Source: AP-16 sp963755055 (GTDB taxonomy: Bacteria > Pseudomonadota > Alphaproteobacteria > Rhizobiales > Xanthobacteraceae). Taken from it: a DNA stretch of 64,000 bases. A program made the position numbers and the translations under genes. The notes under the pieces are model-generated. The model searched no databases, was not told the origin of the DNA, and worked only from the letters and a program-made list of their open reading frames with translations. Positions 20,681 to 29,051 of this stretch are shown here, in pieces (within the stretch, counting starts at the first letter, position 1; each line of letters begins with the position of its first letter). The stretch lies in assembly GCA_963755055.1 (NCBI GenBank), contig CAVWIS010000012.1:248001-312000 (forward strand), in the 5' to 3' direction.

Positions 20681-20815
20681 ACCTCGCCCCGCTTGCGGGG
20701 AGAGGTCGACGCGCGAAGCGCGGCGGGTGAGGGGGACTTGCCGCGCAACGTGCGCTGCGAATTGCCGCAAGAGCCCCTCATCCCGACCTTCTCCCCGCAG
20801 GCGGGGAGAAGGGGA
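20681..20815. repeat. CTCGCCCCGC/CTTCTCCCCGC repeat element
   Basis: A left hairpin (CCTCGCCCCGCTTGCGGGGA), then GGCGGGTGAGGGGG, a middle TTGCCGCAAGAGCCCCTCAT and a right hairpin (CTTCTCCCCGCAGGCGGGGA). It fills much of the 331-base gap between the LysR gene and livK. Closely related to 45700-45849 and 52094-52238, and more distantly to 10172-10310. Confidence 0.8.
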
Positions 20816-20906
20816 AGAGGCGCCGAGCCCTTCGGCGAGGCCTCGTTGATAAGGCGGCACGTTCGTTGCTACGCTCCGACCCGCAACAAGGGCTGGAGGG
20901 ATCGAG

Positions 20907-22061
20907 ATGGCAACCGGGTTCCGTTATCTGCTTCTGCCGGTGGCGCTCGCCGCCATCGTGGGCGGTCCCTCCGGGGCTTTCGCACAGGACAAGACCATCA
21001 AGATCGGCGCGCTGCTGCCGATGTCGGGGCCGGGTGCCTATTTCGGCGCCCAGGACCGGTCGGGCATCGAGCTGGCGCTCGAGGAGCTCAACAAGGCGGG
21101 CGTCAACGGCTACAAGTTCTCGGTACAGTATGAGGATTCGGCCTGCAGCCCGCTGCCGGCGACGCAAGCGGCGAAGCGGCTCATCGACCAGTACAAGCCC
21201 GACATCGTCATCGGCGAGGAATGCTCCGACGCCACGCTCGCCATCATGCCGGCGATGGAGCAGGCCCAGGTGCCGCTGCTCAATGCCGGCTCGTCGTCGA
21301 TCAAGATCACCGAGCCGGGCAATCCCTGGACTTTTCGCATCATGCCCAACGAGGTGATGCAGGGCGTCGACATCGCCACCAATGCCTACAAGCGGCTCGA
21401 GGCGCGCAATGCGGTGCTGCTGTTCGAGAACACCAATGCGGGCATCGGTAACGCAAAAGTCTTCGGCGAGACCTTCACCAAGCTCGGCGGAAAAATCCTC
21501 ACCGAGATCGGCTTCGGCCGCGACGTCAACGATTTCACCTCGATCGCCACCCGCATCGCCGGGCTCGGCAAGATCGACGTGATCCCGACCTATACGCTGG
21601 AGGGCCAGGGCCTGAAGATCACCCAGGCGCTGGCGCAGGCGGGCGTCACCAAGGGCGGCGGCGGCACCGCGATCCAGCTCGGCACCATCTGGCTCCCCTT
21701 CGGCTTCGAGCAGAAGGCCGGCAAGGCGGCGACCGGCTACGTGCGCATCGTGCAGTTCGACCCGACCGACCAGCGCGACACGGTGCGCAATTTCGTCACC
21801 GCGTTCAAGGCGAAGTTCAACCAGGAGCCGACGCACCTCAACGCCCATGCCTACGACCAGATCATGCTGATCGCCGACGTAGTGAAGCGCGGCGGCACCG
21901 ACGCCAAATCGATCCGCGACGTCCTGGCGGCGACCAAAAACTTTTCCGGCGTCACCGGCAGCGTGGAGTTCGACAAGACCAACCAGAACACCCGGATGGA
22001 CACCATCCACTACATGGAGACCCGGCCGGACCTCGCCTGGAACGCCCTGAAGTGGAATTGA
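20907..22061 (+). CDS. livK: Branched-chain amino-acid-type ABC transporter, substrate-binding protein
   Basis: A 384-residue periplasmic binding protein of the LivJ/LivK type. A signal peptide (about 1-27, ending GAFA) precedes TIKIGALLPMSGPGAYFGAQDRSGIELALEELN, the family opening. GGAGGGATCGAG stands before the ATG. It is followed by livHMGF in the same direction, forming a complete importer, although a repeat at 22069-22236 separates it from livH. Such systems take up branched-chain amino acids but also urea, amides or aromatic acids; the SDR and methyltransferase downstream hint at a non-amino-acid substrate, which is inference. Confidence 0.9.
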   Translation: MATGFRYLLLPVALAAIVGGPSGAFAQDKTIKIGALLPMSGPGAYFGAQDRSGIELALEELNKAGVNGYKFSVQYEDSACSPLPATQAAKRLIDQYKPDIVIGEECSDATLAIMPAMEQAQVPLLNAGSSSIKITEPGNPWTFRIMPNEVMQGVDIATNAYKRLEARNAVLLFENTNAGIGNAKVFGETFTKLGGKILTEIGFGRDVNDFTSIATRIAGLGKIDVIPTYTLEGQGLKITQALAQAGVTKGGGGTAIQLGTIWLPFGFEQKAGKAATGYVRIVQFDPTDQRDTVRNFVTAFKAKFNQEPTHLNAHAYDQIMLIADVVKRGGTDAKSIRDVLAATKNFSGVTGSVEFDKTNQNTRMDTIHYMETRPDLAWNALKWN

Positions 22062-22068
22062 GCGAGAT

Positions 22069-22236
22069 CGTAGGGTGGGCAAAATCGCTCGCCGCAGCAG
22101 CAAGTACCTGCACAGAAATCGCGTGCGATTTTGCCCACGCGGTACGCGATCGTGTGTGTCCGAACCGCGTGGGCAAATCGCCGGCAAGCCCTCATTTGAA
22201 TCACATCGTAATTGCCGGCGATTTGCCCACCCTACG
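22069..22236. repeat. Nested-hairpin repeat, GTAGGGTGGGCAAA arms (copy 2)
   Basis: Outer arms CGTAGGGTGGGCAAAATCGC (from 22069) and GCGATTTGCCCACCCTACG (to 22236). Inner arms GCGATTTTGCCCACGCGG and CCGCGTGGGCAAATCGC. It lies inside the liv operon and ends ten bases before the livH start, so it occupies the place where a ribosome-binding site would be expected. Confidence 0.85.
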
Positions 22237-22245
22237 GACTGATGA

Positions 22246-23124
22246 ATGACCATCGTCGTCCAGCAGGCGATCAACGGCGTCGTGCTCGGCAGCCTCTATG
22301 TCCTGGTGGCGCTCGGGCTCACCTTGATCTACGGCGTGCTGGTGCAGATCAACTTCGCCCATGCGGACTTCGTCACGCTGGGCGCCTTCTCCTCCTACTT
22401 CTTCATGCACCGGCTGGGCGGCGGCTACATCGCCAGCATCGCGGTGGCGGTTCTCGTCGGCGGGGCGCTCGGCTTCTTGATCAATGCGGCGATCTTTGCG
22501 CCGCTGCGCCGCAAGGGCAACGAGCTGCTGCCGCTGATCGCCACCATCGGCGTCTCGGTCATGCTGCAGAACGCCATGCTCGCCTGGTTCGGGCCGGTGC
22601 CCTACGCGTTCGAGACCGCCTACAGCAACGAGGTGATCCGCGTCGCCGGCACGTTCTTCACCTTGCAGAGCGTGCTGATCATGGCGGTGTCGACCACCAC
22701 CATCGCGCTGCTCTATGCCTTCATGAAGTTCACCTTTCTCGGCAAGGCGCTGCGCGCGGTGGCGCAGGACCGCGAGACCGCCGGCCTGATGGGGATCGAT
22801 CCCAACCGGCTGATCATGCTGACCTTCGTGCTCGCCTCGGCGCTCGCCGGCATGGGCGGCGCCATGCTCGCCCCGGTGCTGGTGCTCACCCCGTTCGCCG
22901 GCGCCTCGGTCATCGTCAAGGCGTTCGCCATCGTGATCATCGGCGGCTTCGGCAATGTCGAAGGAACCATCCTCGCCGGCCTGCTGGTCGGCCTGATCGA
23001 AAGTTTCACCACCCAATATCTCGATCCCGGGCTGATCGACATCGTGGTGTTCGGCCTGCTGCTGCTGATGCTGGCGGTGAGGCCGACCGGGCTCGTCTCG
23101 GAAAAGCGCGAAGAGAATGTCTGA
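22246..23124 (+). CDS. livH: Liv-type ABC transporter permease LivH
   Basis: A 292-residue inner-membrane permease of the LivH type. It opens with QQAINGVVLGSLYVLVALGLTLIYGVL, has about eight hydrophobic segments and carries the cytoplasmic loop GKALRAVAQDRETAGLMGID, which contacts the ATPase (EAA-like). The ATG at 22246 has no good ribosome-binding site because repeat copy 2 lies directly upstream. The 3' end overlaps livM by eight bases. Confidence 0.93.
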   Translation: MTIVVQQAINGVVLGSLYVLVALGLTLIYGVLVQINFAHADFVTLGAFSSYFFMHRLGGGYIASIAVAVLVGGALGFLINAAIFAPLRRKGNELLPLIATIGVSVMLQNAMLAWFGPVPYAFETAYSNEVIRVAGTFFTLQSVLIMAVSTTTIALLYAFMKFTFLGKALRAVAQDRETAGLMGIDPNRLIMLTFVLASALAGMGGAMLAPVLVLTPFAGASVIVKAFAIVIIGGFGNVEGTILAGLLVGLIESFTTQYLDPGLIDIVVFGLLLLMLAVRPTGLVSEKREENV

Positions 23125-24133
23125 CGCCTCGCAGCACCTCGACGTGGCGCGCGGTGCGCTCGCCACTCCGCATCGCCTGGCGCTCCTCGCCGCCATGCTG
23201 GCGATCGCCGTGCTGCCGCTGATCCTCACCGACGGCTACTGGCGCACCAACCTGGTGATCTGCGCCATCAACGTGCTGCTGGCGCTCGGCCTCGACTTCA
23301 TCCTCGGCTATGCGGGCCAGCTCAATCTCGGGCAGTCGGCCTTCTACGGGATCGGTGCCTATGCGTCGACCCTGCTGATTACCCGACTGGGCGTGCCGTT
23401 CTGGGCGGCGTTCGCGGCGGGCGTGGTGTTTTCCGGGCTCGCCGGCATGGCACTGTCGCTGTTCGCGGTGCGCTTACGCGGGCACTACCTGGCGATCGCC
23501 TCGCTCGGCTTCGCGGTCATCGTCTATCAGATCCTGCTCAACTGGATCAGCCTCACCCAGGGGCCGCTCGGCATCTACGCGATCCCGCCGCCGCCGGCGC
23601 TCGCCATCCCGGGTCTGCCGAAGATCGATTTCCACAACCTCGCGGCGCTGTTCTATCTGGTCGCCGGGTTCGCGCTCGCGGTCTACCTGCTGCTCGACCG
23701 GCTGGTGCGCTCGCCGATCGGCGAGACTCTCACCGCCATCCGCGAGGACGAGGTCTCCGCCGCCTCGCTCGGCATCAACACCGCCGCCTGGAAGGTCTTT
23801 GCCTTCGGGGTGGGGGCGGCGGTTGCGGGAGCCGCCGGCGGCTTCTATGCGGGCTTCGTCGGCACGCTGGTGCCGGACGCATTCTTCATCACCGAATCCT
23901 TCACCATCCTCGCCATGGTGATCGTCGGCGGCATGGGCACGCTGATCGGGCCAGTGTTTGGCGCCATCCTGCTCACGCTATTGCCCGAGCTGCTGCGCGG
24001 CGTCGGCGACCTTCGCCTGGTGGTCTACGGCGCAGCCCTCACCCTGGTGGTGCTGTTCATGCCGGGCGGCCTGGTGCAGGCCGCACGCGTCATCCGCGCG
24101 AAGATTGCTCCCAGGCGCGGGCCGACGTCATGA
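23117..24133 (+). CDS. livM: Liv-type ABC transporter permease LivM
   Basis: A 338-residue permease partner of LivH. It contains LDFILGYAGQLNLGQSAFYGIGAY, the LivM hallmark, about nine membrane segments and the coupling loop SPIGETLTAIREDEVSAASLGINT. It overlaps livH at its start and livG at its end, so translation is coupled through the operon. Confidence 0.94.
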   Translation: MSDASQHLDVARGALATPHRLALLAAMLAIAVLPLILTDGYWRTNLVICAINVLLALGLDFILGYAGQLNLGQSAFYGIGAYASTLLITRLGVPFWAAFAAGVVFSGLAGMALSLFAVRLRGHYLAIASLGFAVIVYQILLNWISLTQGPLGIYAIPPPPALAIPGLPKIDFHNLAALFYLVAGFALAVYLLLDRLVRSPIGETLTAIREDEVSAASLGINTAAWKVFAFGVGAAVAGAAGGFYAGFVGTLVPDAFFITESFTILAMVIVGGMGTLIGPVFGAILLTLLPELLRGVGDLRLVVYGAALTLVVLFMPGGLVQAARVIRAKIAPRRGPTS

Positions 24134-24909
24134 CGCAGGCCGCAAAAATCCTGTTCCGCGCCGTCGGCGTGCACAAGAGCTTCGGCGGCGTCCACGCGGT
24201 GCGCGACATCTCGTTCGAGGTTCCGGCCGGCGCGGTGTTCGCCATCATCGGTCCGAACGGCGCCGGAAAGTCGACGCTGCTCAACCTGATGAGCGGCATC
24301 TATCCGCCGGATGCCGGACAACTCGCCTTCGACGGAAAAGATCTCGCGGGGTTGCCGGCACATCGGCGGGTGCGGCTCGGCATCGCCCGCACCTTCCAGA
24401 AGATCCGGCTGTTTCGCCAGCTTTCCGTGCTCGACAACGTGCTGGCCGGCTTCCACATCCATCACGTGGTGCCGCCCTGGCAATACGTGCTGCACGGAAG
24501 AGCCTTTCGGCGCGACCAGGAACGCTGCCGCGAGGAGGCGGCGAACCTTCTCGCTCTGGTCGGCCTCGCCGATCGTGCCGGCACGCTGGCCGGCTCGCTG
24601 TCCTACGGCGAGCAGCGCATGCTGGAGCTCGCCCGCGCGCTGGCCACCGGGCCGCGCCTCCTGCTGATCGACGAGCCGGCGGCCGGGCTCAACGCTGCCG
24701 AGGTCGACCGGCTGCTCGACCGGATTCTGACGCTGCGCGCAGGCGGCATCACCGTGGTGGTGGTCGAGCACAATATGGACCTGGTGATGAACGTCGCCGA
24801 CCGCGTCATGGTGATGGATTATGGCCAGCACCTTTTCGCCGGTATTCCGGCCGACGTGCAACAGAACCCGGCGGTGATCGCCGCCTATCTGGGCGGAGAG
24901 CTGGTTTGA
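24130..24909 (+). CDS. livG: Liv-type ABC transporter ATPase LivG
   Basis: A 259-residue ATPase. Walker A is GPNGAGKSTLLNLMSG near residue 40, the Q-loop region follows in RTFQKIRLFRQLSVLDN, the signature is LSYGEQRMLELARAL, and Walker B is LLLIDEPAAGLN. The long insert between the Q-loop and the signature and the terminal VIAAYLGGEL are typical of LivG. It overlaps livM by four bases and livF by four. Confidence 0.95.
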   Translation: MTQAAKILFRAVGVHKSFGGVHAVRDISFEVPAGAVFAIIGPNGAGKSTLLNLMSGIYPPDAGQLAFDGKDLAGLPAHRRVRLGIARTFQKIRLFRQLSVLDNVLAGFHIHHVVPPWQYVLHGRAFRRDQERCREEAANLLALVGLADRAGTLAGSLSYGEQRMLELARALATGPRLLLIDEPAAGLNAAEVDRLLDRILTLRAGGITVVVVEHNMDLVMNVADRVMVMDYGQHLFAGIPADVQQNPAVIAAYLGGELV

Positions 24910-25631
24910 CCGCGCTCGTCGCCGCAAAAAATCTCGAGCTCGCCTATGGCGAGGTCCCGGTGTGCCGCGACCTGTCGCTCCATGTCGAGGAAGGCGAGAT
25001 CGTGGCGCTGATCGGCGCCAACGGCGCCGGCAAGTCGACCACGCTGCGCGCCATCGCCGGCGTGCTGGCGCCGCGGGCGGGCGCGATCCATTTCGCCGGC
25101 CGCGACATCACACGGCTCGCCTCGCACGAGCGGGCGCTCGCCGGCATCGCGCTGGTGCCGGAGGGGCGACACGTCTTCCCATTCCTGACGGTCAGGGAAA
25201 ACCTCGAGCTCGGCGGCTTCAAGCATCGCCGCGACGGCGCCAAGGTGCGGGGCCTGGTGGAGAAGATATTCGATACTTATCCGCGGCTGCGCGAGCGCAG
25301 CGGGCAGAACGCCGGCACCTTGAGCGGCGGCGAGCAGCAGATGCTGGTGCTCGGCCGCGCCATGATGTCGGAGCCGAAACTGCTCTGCCTCGACGAGCCG
25401 TCGCTCGGCCTCGCCCCCATGGTGGTGCAGGACATTTTCCGCACCATCCGGGCGATCAACCAGGCCGGCACCAGCATCCTGCTGGTCGAGCAGAACGCCC
25501 GCCACGCGCTCGACACCGCAAGCCGCGGCTACGTGCTGCAGTCCGGCGCCATCATCACCAGCGGTACGGTCGCCGAGCTTCGGCGCGACGAGCGGGTGCG
25601 CCGCGCCTATCTCGGACGAGGAGCTGCCTGA
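24906..25631 (+). CDS. livF: Liv-type ABC transporter ATPase LivF
   Basis: A 241-residue ATPase. The start is a TTG at 24906 that overlaps the livG stop. Walker A is GANGAGKSTTLRAIAG, the LivF-specific VPEGRHVFPFLTVRENLELG follows, then LSGGEQQMLVLGRAMM and LLCLDEPSLGLAPMVV. It ends RRAYLGRG as LivF proteins do. The next gene starts two bases after the stop. Confidence 0.94.
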   Translation: MTALVAAKNLELAYGEVPVCRDLSLHVEEGEIVALIGANGAGKSTTLRAIAGVLAPRAGAIHFAGRDITRLASHERALAGIALVPEGRHVFPFLTVRENLELGGFKHRRDGAKVRGLVEKIFDTYPRLRERSGQNAGTLSGGEQQMLVLGRAMMSEPKLLCLDEPSLGLAPMVVQDIFRTIRAINQAGTSILLVEQNARHALDTASRGYVLQSGAIITSGTVAELRRDERVRRAYLGRGAA

Positions 25632-25632
25632 C

Positions 25633-26406
25633 ATGCCGAGCCTGGAAAAATTTTCGCTCGCCGGGAAGAATGCGGTGGTGACCGGGGCCGGCTCCGGCAT
25701 CGGCCGGGCCATCGCGCTGGCGTTTGCCGGCGCCGGCGCCGCGGTCGCCTGTCTCGATCTCGACTGGGAGGCAGTGTCCGCCACCGGCCGGACGATCGAG
25801 GCTACAGGCTCGCGCGCACTGGCGCTCGCCTGCGACGTCAGCCGCGAGGACAACGTGGCGGCGGCCGCCAAGGTGGTGGCGGCGGCCTTCGGCAGCGTCA
25901 ACATCCTGGTGAACGGCGCCGCCGGTCACGACCCCAACGGAACGGTGCTCGAGCTCACCCTCGATGAGTGGAACCGGGTGTTCGCCGTCAACGTCGCCGG
26001 CGCCTTCCTGGTGAGCCGCGCCTTCCTGCCGATGATGATCGCCGCCGGCGGCGGCAGCGTCATCCATATCGCGTCGCAGCTGGGCTCCGTCGCCGGCCCG
26101 CGCCGCGCGGTCTACTGCGCCACCAAGGGCGCGCTGATCCAGCTGGCGAAGGCGATGGCGACCGACCACGCGGAGCAAAACATCCGGGTCAACACGCTCT
26201 CGCCCGGCGCGGTGGAGACCGACCGGCTGGTGCGGCGCTTCGGCGACATGGAGACGGCTCGGCGGGTCGCCGGCCCAAAGCACCTGATGCAGCGCCTCGG
26301 CCAGCCCGACGAGATCGCCCGGGCGGCGATCTTTCTCGCCAGCGACGCCTCGAGCTTCATGACCGGCGCCGACCTGCTGGTCGACGGCGGATATAACGCG
26401 ACGTAG
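25633..26406 (+). CDS. Short-chain dehydrogenase/reductase (SDR)
   Basis: A 257-residue classical SDR with the NAD(P) loop TGAGSGIGRAIALAF and an Asp-rich CLDLD after the second strand, which favours NAD. Further markers are NILVNGAAG, the active-site Ser in HIASQLGS, YCATKGA (Tyr-x3-Lys) and the C-terminal DLLVDGGY. It lies two bases after livF, so it belongs to the liv operon and probably oxidises the imported compound or a product of it. The stop TAG is formed by the left end of a repeat (26402-26484). Confidence 0.9.
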   Translation: MPSLEKFSLAGKNAVVTGAGSGIGRAIALAFAGAGAAVACLDLDWEAVSATGRTIEATGSRALALACDVSREDNVAAAAKVVAAAFGSVNILVNGAAGHDPNGTVLELTLDEWNRVFAVNVAGAFLVSRAFLPMMIAAGGGSVIHIASQLGSVAGPRRAVYCATKGALIQLAKAMATDHAEQNIRVNTLSPGAVETDRLVRRFGDMETARRVAGPKHLMQRLGQPDEIARAAIFLASDASSFMTGADLLVDGGYNAT

Positions 26407-26484
26407 GATGGGTTGAGCGGCAGCGAAACCCATCATTCCCGGCAACAAGTTCGATGGGTTTCGCTTTGCTCAACCCATCCTACG
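26402..26484. repeat. GTAGGATGGGTTGAGC inverted repeat (copy 1)
   Basis: The left arm CGTAGGATGGGTTGAGC pairs with the right arm GCTCAACCCATCCTACG. An inner pair is GCGAAACCCATC and GATGGGTTTCGC. The second copy is at 58231-58311. It provides the stop of the SDR gene and ends just before the methyltransferase gene. Confidence 0.85.
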
Positions 26485-26495
26485 GCTTTGATCGG

Positions 26496-27542
26496 ATGAA
26501 ACCCATGACCAAACTCTTGCCGACGACGCTGGTCGGCAGTTATCCGCAGCCCGACTGGCTGATCGATCGCGAAAAGCTCGCCGGGCGTTTTCCGCCGCGG
26601 GTGCGCGCCCGGGAGCTGTGGCGGGTGGCACCCGAATGGCTGGAGCAGGCGCAGGACGACGCGACCCTGCTGGCGATCCGCGACCAGGAGCGCGCCGGCC
26701 TCGACATCATCACCGACGGCGAGATGCGGCGGGAGAGCTACTCCAACCGGTTCGCCACCGCGCTCGACGGCGTCGACATCGACAATCCGGGCACGGCGCT
26801 CGACCGCAGCGGACATCCGAACCCGGTGCCGCGGGTGGTAGGAAAAATCCGGCGGCGGCATCCGGTGGAGGTTGGCGACGTGAAATACCTGCGGCAAAAT
26901 ACCGACCGGATGATCAAGATCACGGTTCCGGGCGCCTTCACGATGGCGCAGCAGGCGCAGAACGACTTTTACCAGGACGAGATCGAGCTGGCGATGGACT
27001 ATGCGGCAGCGGTCAACGAGGAGATCAGGGACCTGTTTGCCGCCGGCGCCGACGTGGTGCAGGTCGACGAGCCCTATATGCAGGCGCGCGCCGCAAAGGC
27101 CAAGCAGTACGGCATCCAGGTGCTCAACCGCGCGCTCGAAGGGATTGCCGGGACGACCGCGGTGCACATCTGCTTCGGCTACGCGGCGATCATTCACGAG
27201 CGACCGTCGGGCTACTCGTTCCTGCCAGAGCTCGAGGATGCCCGAGTGCAGCAGGTCTCGATCGAGACCGCGCAGTCCGGGCTCGACTGCGCGGTGCTGG
27301 AAAAACTGCCGTCAAAATCGATCCTGCTCGGCGTGCTCGACCTGTCGGACACCAAGGTAGAGACACCCGAGGTGGTCGCCGGCCGCATCCGCCGGGCGCT
27401 ACCGCATGTCGACGCGAAGAGGCTGATCGTGGCACCGGATTGCGGTCTCAAATACCTGCCGCGCGATGTGGCGTTCGGCAAGATGCAGGCGATGGTCGAG
27501 GGCGCGGCGATCGTTCGCCGGGAGCTGGAACAGGGACGATGA
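26496..27542 (+). CDS. MetE-like (cobalamin-independent methionine synthase C-terminal) methyltransferase family
   Basis: About 348 residues related to the C-terminal domain of MetE. It opens with LLPTTLVGSYPQPDWLIDRE and has IITDGEMRRESYSNRF. The probable zinc ligands are His and Cys in VHICFGYA and Cys in VAPDCGLKYLP. Single-domain members of this family are common beside transporters in rhizobia and are probably not methionine synthases; they may transfer methyl groups in catabolism. The ATG at 26496 is used; another ATG three codons later is equally possible, because a repeat lies directly upstream. It overlaps a 43-codon frame by four bases. Confidence 0.85.
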   Translation: MKPMTKLLPTTLVGSYPQPDWLIDREKLAGRFPPRVRARELWRVAPEWLEQAQDDATLLAIRDQERAGLDIITDGEMRRESYSNRFATALDGVDIDNPGTALDRSGHPNPVPRVVGKIRRRHPVEVGDVKYLRQNTDRMIKITVPGAFTMAQQAQNDFYQDEIELAMDYAAAVNEEIRDLFAAGADVVQVDEPYMQARAAKAKQYGIQVLNRALEGIAGTTAVHICFGYAAIIHERPSGYSFLPELEDARVQQVSIETAQSGLDCAVLEKLPSKSILLGVLDLSDTKVETPEVVAGRIRRALPHVDAKRLIVAPDCGLKYLPRDVAFGKMQAMVEGAAIVRRELEQGR

Positions 27543-27670
27543 GCACGCTTGCGCCGATCGACGACGTCGAGATCCAGGTCCTGGATCGACACTGGGACCG
27601 CTCCGGCGCAATGCTTTTGGCGCTCGGGGCCATCCGCGCGCGAGATGGCGGCCAGGAGGCTCCATACTAG
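27539..27670 (+). CDS. Possible small ORF coupled to the methyltransferase gene
   Basis: A 43-residue frame whose ATG overlaps the methyltransferase stop (ATGA) and which begins MSTLAPIDDVEIQVLDRHWD. The overlap and the reasonable composition of the first half suggest it may be translated. No domain is recognised, and the second half is arginine-rich. It could also be the remnant of a longer gene cut off by the AT-rich segment that follows. Confidence 0.3.
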   Translation: MSTLAPIDDVEIQVLDRHWDRSGAMLLALGAIRARDGGQEAPY

Positions 27671-27900
27671 CGTTGTTTGCCCTTCAGGCATTGCCTGAAT
27701 GACGACTCGCAGGCGATTTTATTTCTGGTATAGGCCCCGGAAATTCGCTTTAGGCATTGTTTATACTGCACCTCACAAAGCGCAGATTGATCACCGGGTG
27801 CGGAAAACGACTGGGCTCCAGATAGACAGAGAACAAGCGCACAGAGAAAGATCTGCCTACATAGACCCACCGTTATTTTACCTTCTAATAACTCCGTCAT
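27667..27900 (-). CDS. Small exported protein with two C-x6-C motifs
   Basis: A 77-residue protein with GGAGGAGAAC before its ATG. Residues 1-34 form a charged-then-hydrophobic leader (QIFLCALVLCLSGAQSFSA). The mature part carries two repeated motifs, CEVQYKQCL and CESSFRQCL, each Cys-x6-Cys, which could form two disulfides or a helical hairpin. The segment is close to half A+T, unlike its surroundings, which suggests recent transfer. It is downstream of, and on the same strand as, the hydroxyacid dehydrogenase gene but 158 bases away. Function unknown. Confidence 0.6.
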   Translation of the reverse strand: MTELLEGKITVGLCRQIFLCALVLCLSGAQSFSAPGDQSALCEVQYKQCLKRISGAYTRNKIACESSFRQCLKGKQR

Positions 27901-28058
27901 GTTCTCCTCCAAGATGGACGAGTCGCAGCTCGGCACAGGGTTGTGGAACCGGATCCAAGTGGACGAACCTACCGCATTTTTCGCCCAAGCGGACTCGGCT
28001 CGGCGCCAGAAATTGCGGCAGCATGGGAAGCCTGGACCGGGTTTCGCCCCACGCCACC

Positions 28059-29039
28059 TCAGCCGCCAGCCGCCCGCACCACGTTGATGCAAGGCTCGCC
28101 GCGCTCGCGGCGTCCGATGTTGTCGGCGATGGTTCTCTGCCGACGGCGGATGGTTCCGGCGGTCCAGCCAGACATGTGGGGCGTCATGACGATGTTGGGC
28201 AGCTGGTGGAACGGCAGCGTCGAGGGAAACACCCTTGCCTGATCGGGAGACGGATAGTCGTACCAGGCGTCGATCGCCGCCCCGGCGATACGATTGCCAC
28301 GCAGGGCATCGTACAGCGCCCGCGCGTCGACGGTCGGCCCGCGCCCGACATTGATGACGAATGCGCTCGGTCGCATGGCGGCGAACGCGTCGGCGCCGAC
28401 GATCCCGCGCGTCTCCGGCGTGAGCGGCACCGAGATCACGAGGAAGTCGGCCGATCCCCAGAATTTTGGAAGCTCTCCCAGCGCATACGACTCGTCGACC
28501 AGCGGCGACGTCGCCACCGGGCTGCGGTTGGCCACATGCACGCGCATCTCGAACGCCTTGGCGCGCGCGGCGATCGCCTTGCCGATGTGCCCAAAGCCGA
28601 GCAGGCCGATCGTCTTGCCGGCAAGCTCGTCGTGGGCGCGCTCGGCGGCGCCGGCCCAGTACGCCCAGTCGCGGTCGCGCAGGCGGCGGTCGGCATCGGC
28701 AAGCGGCACATGGCGCATCAACAGCGCCGCCATGACGTACTCGGCGATCGGCTGCTCGTGGCCGAAACAATTGCAGATGACGGCGGAGGGCGGGACGGCC
28801 GACAAATCGACCGCGTCATAGCCGGCGCCGGGGACGTGAAAGAGCCGCAGCCCGCGCGGGGACGGCAGGCTTTGGTCGAACCTGATGCCGACGATGACCT
28901 GGGCTTCCTCGAAAGTGCGCCGGTCGCTGGCGGCCGCCAGGACGTCGGGCACGACCGCGATCTCCGCCCCGGCGCCGACGAGGTCGGAAAAGCCGTGGCT
29001 GAACGCGGCCGCATTCTCTCCGTGGAAGACGATACGCAT
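28059..29039 (-). CDS. D-2-hydroxyacid dehydrogenase family protein
   Basis: A 326-residue NAD-dependent 2-hydroxyacid dehydrogenase. The Rossmann loop is GLLGFGHIGKAIAARAKAF near residue 148. The catalytic elements are Arg in a VPLTPETRGIVG context, INVGRGPTVDARALYDAL, and His in IVMTPHMSGW. It starts 12 bases after the GntR regulator gene, so the two form an operon divergent from the enolase-SDR-dehydrogenase genes. A role in the same sugar-acid pathway, reducing or oxidising a 2-oxo/2-hydroxy acid, is likely. Confidence 0.9.
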   Translation of the reverse strand: MRIVFHGENAAAFSHGFSDLVGAGAEIAVVPDVLAAASDRRTFEEAQVIVGIRFDQSLPSPRGLRLFHVPGAGYDAVDLSAVPPSAVICNCFGHEQPIAEYVMAALLMRHVPLADADRRLRDRDWAYWAGAAERAHDELAGKTIGLLGFGHIGKAIAARAKAFEMRVHVANRSPVATSPLVDESYALGELPKFWGSADFLVISVPLTPETRGIVGADAFAAMRPSAFVINVGRGPTVDARALYDALRGNRIAGAAIDAWYDYPSPDQARVFPSTLPFHQLPNIVMTPHMSGWTAGTIRRRQRTIADNIGRRERGEPCINVVRAAGG

Positions 29040-29051
29040 GGAACCCCCGGG

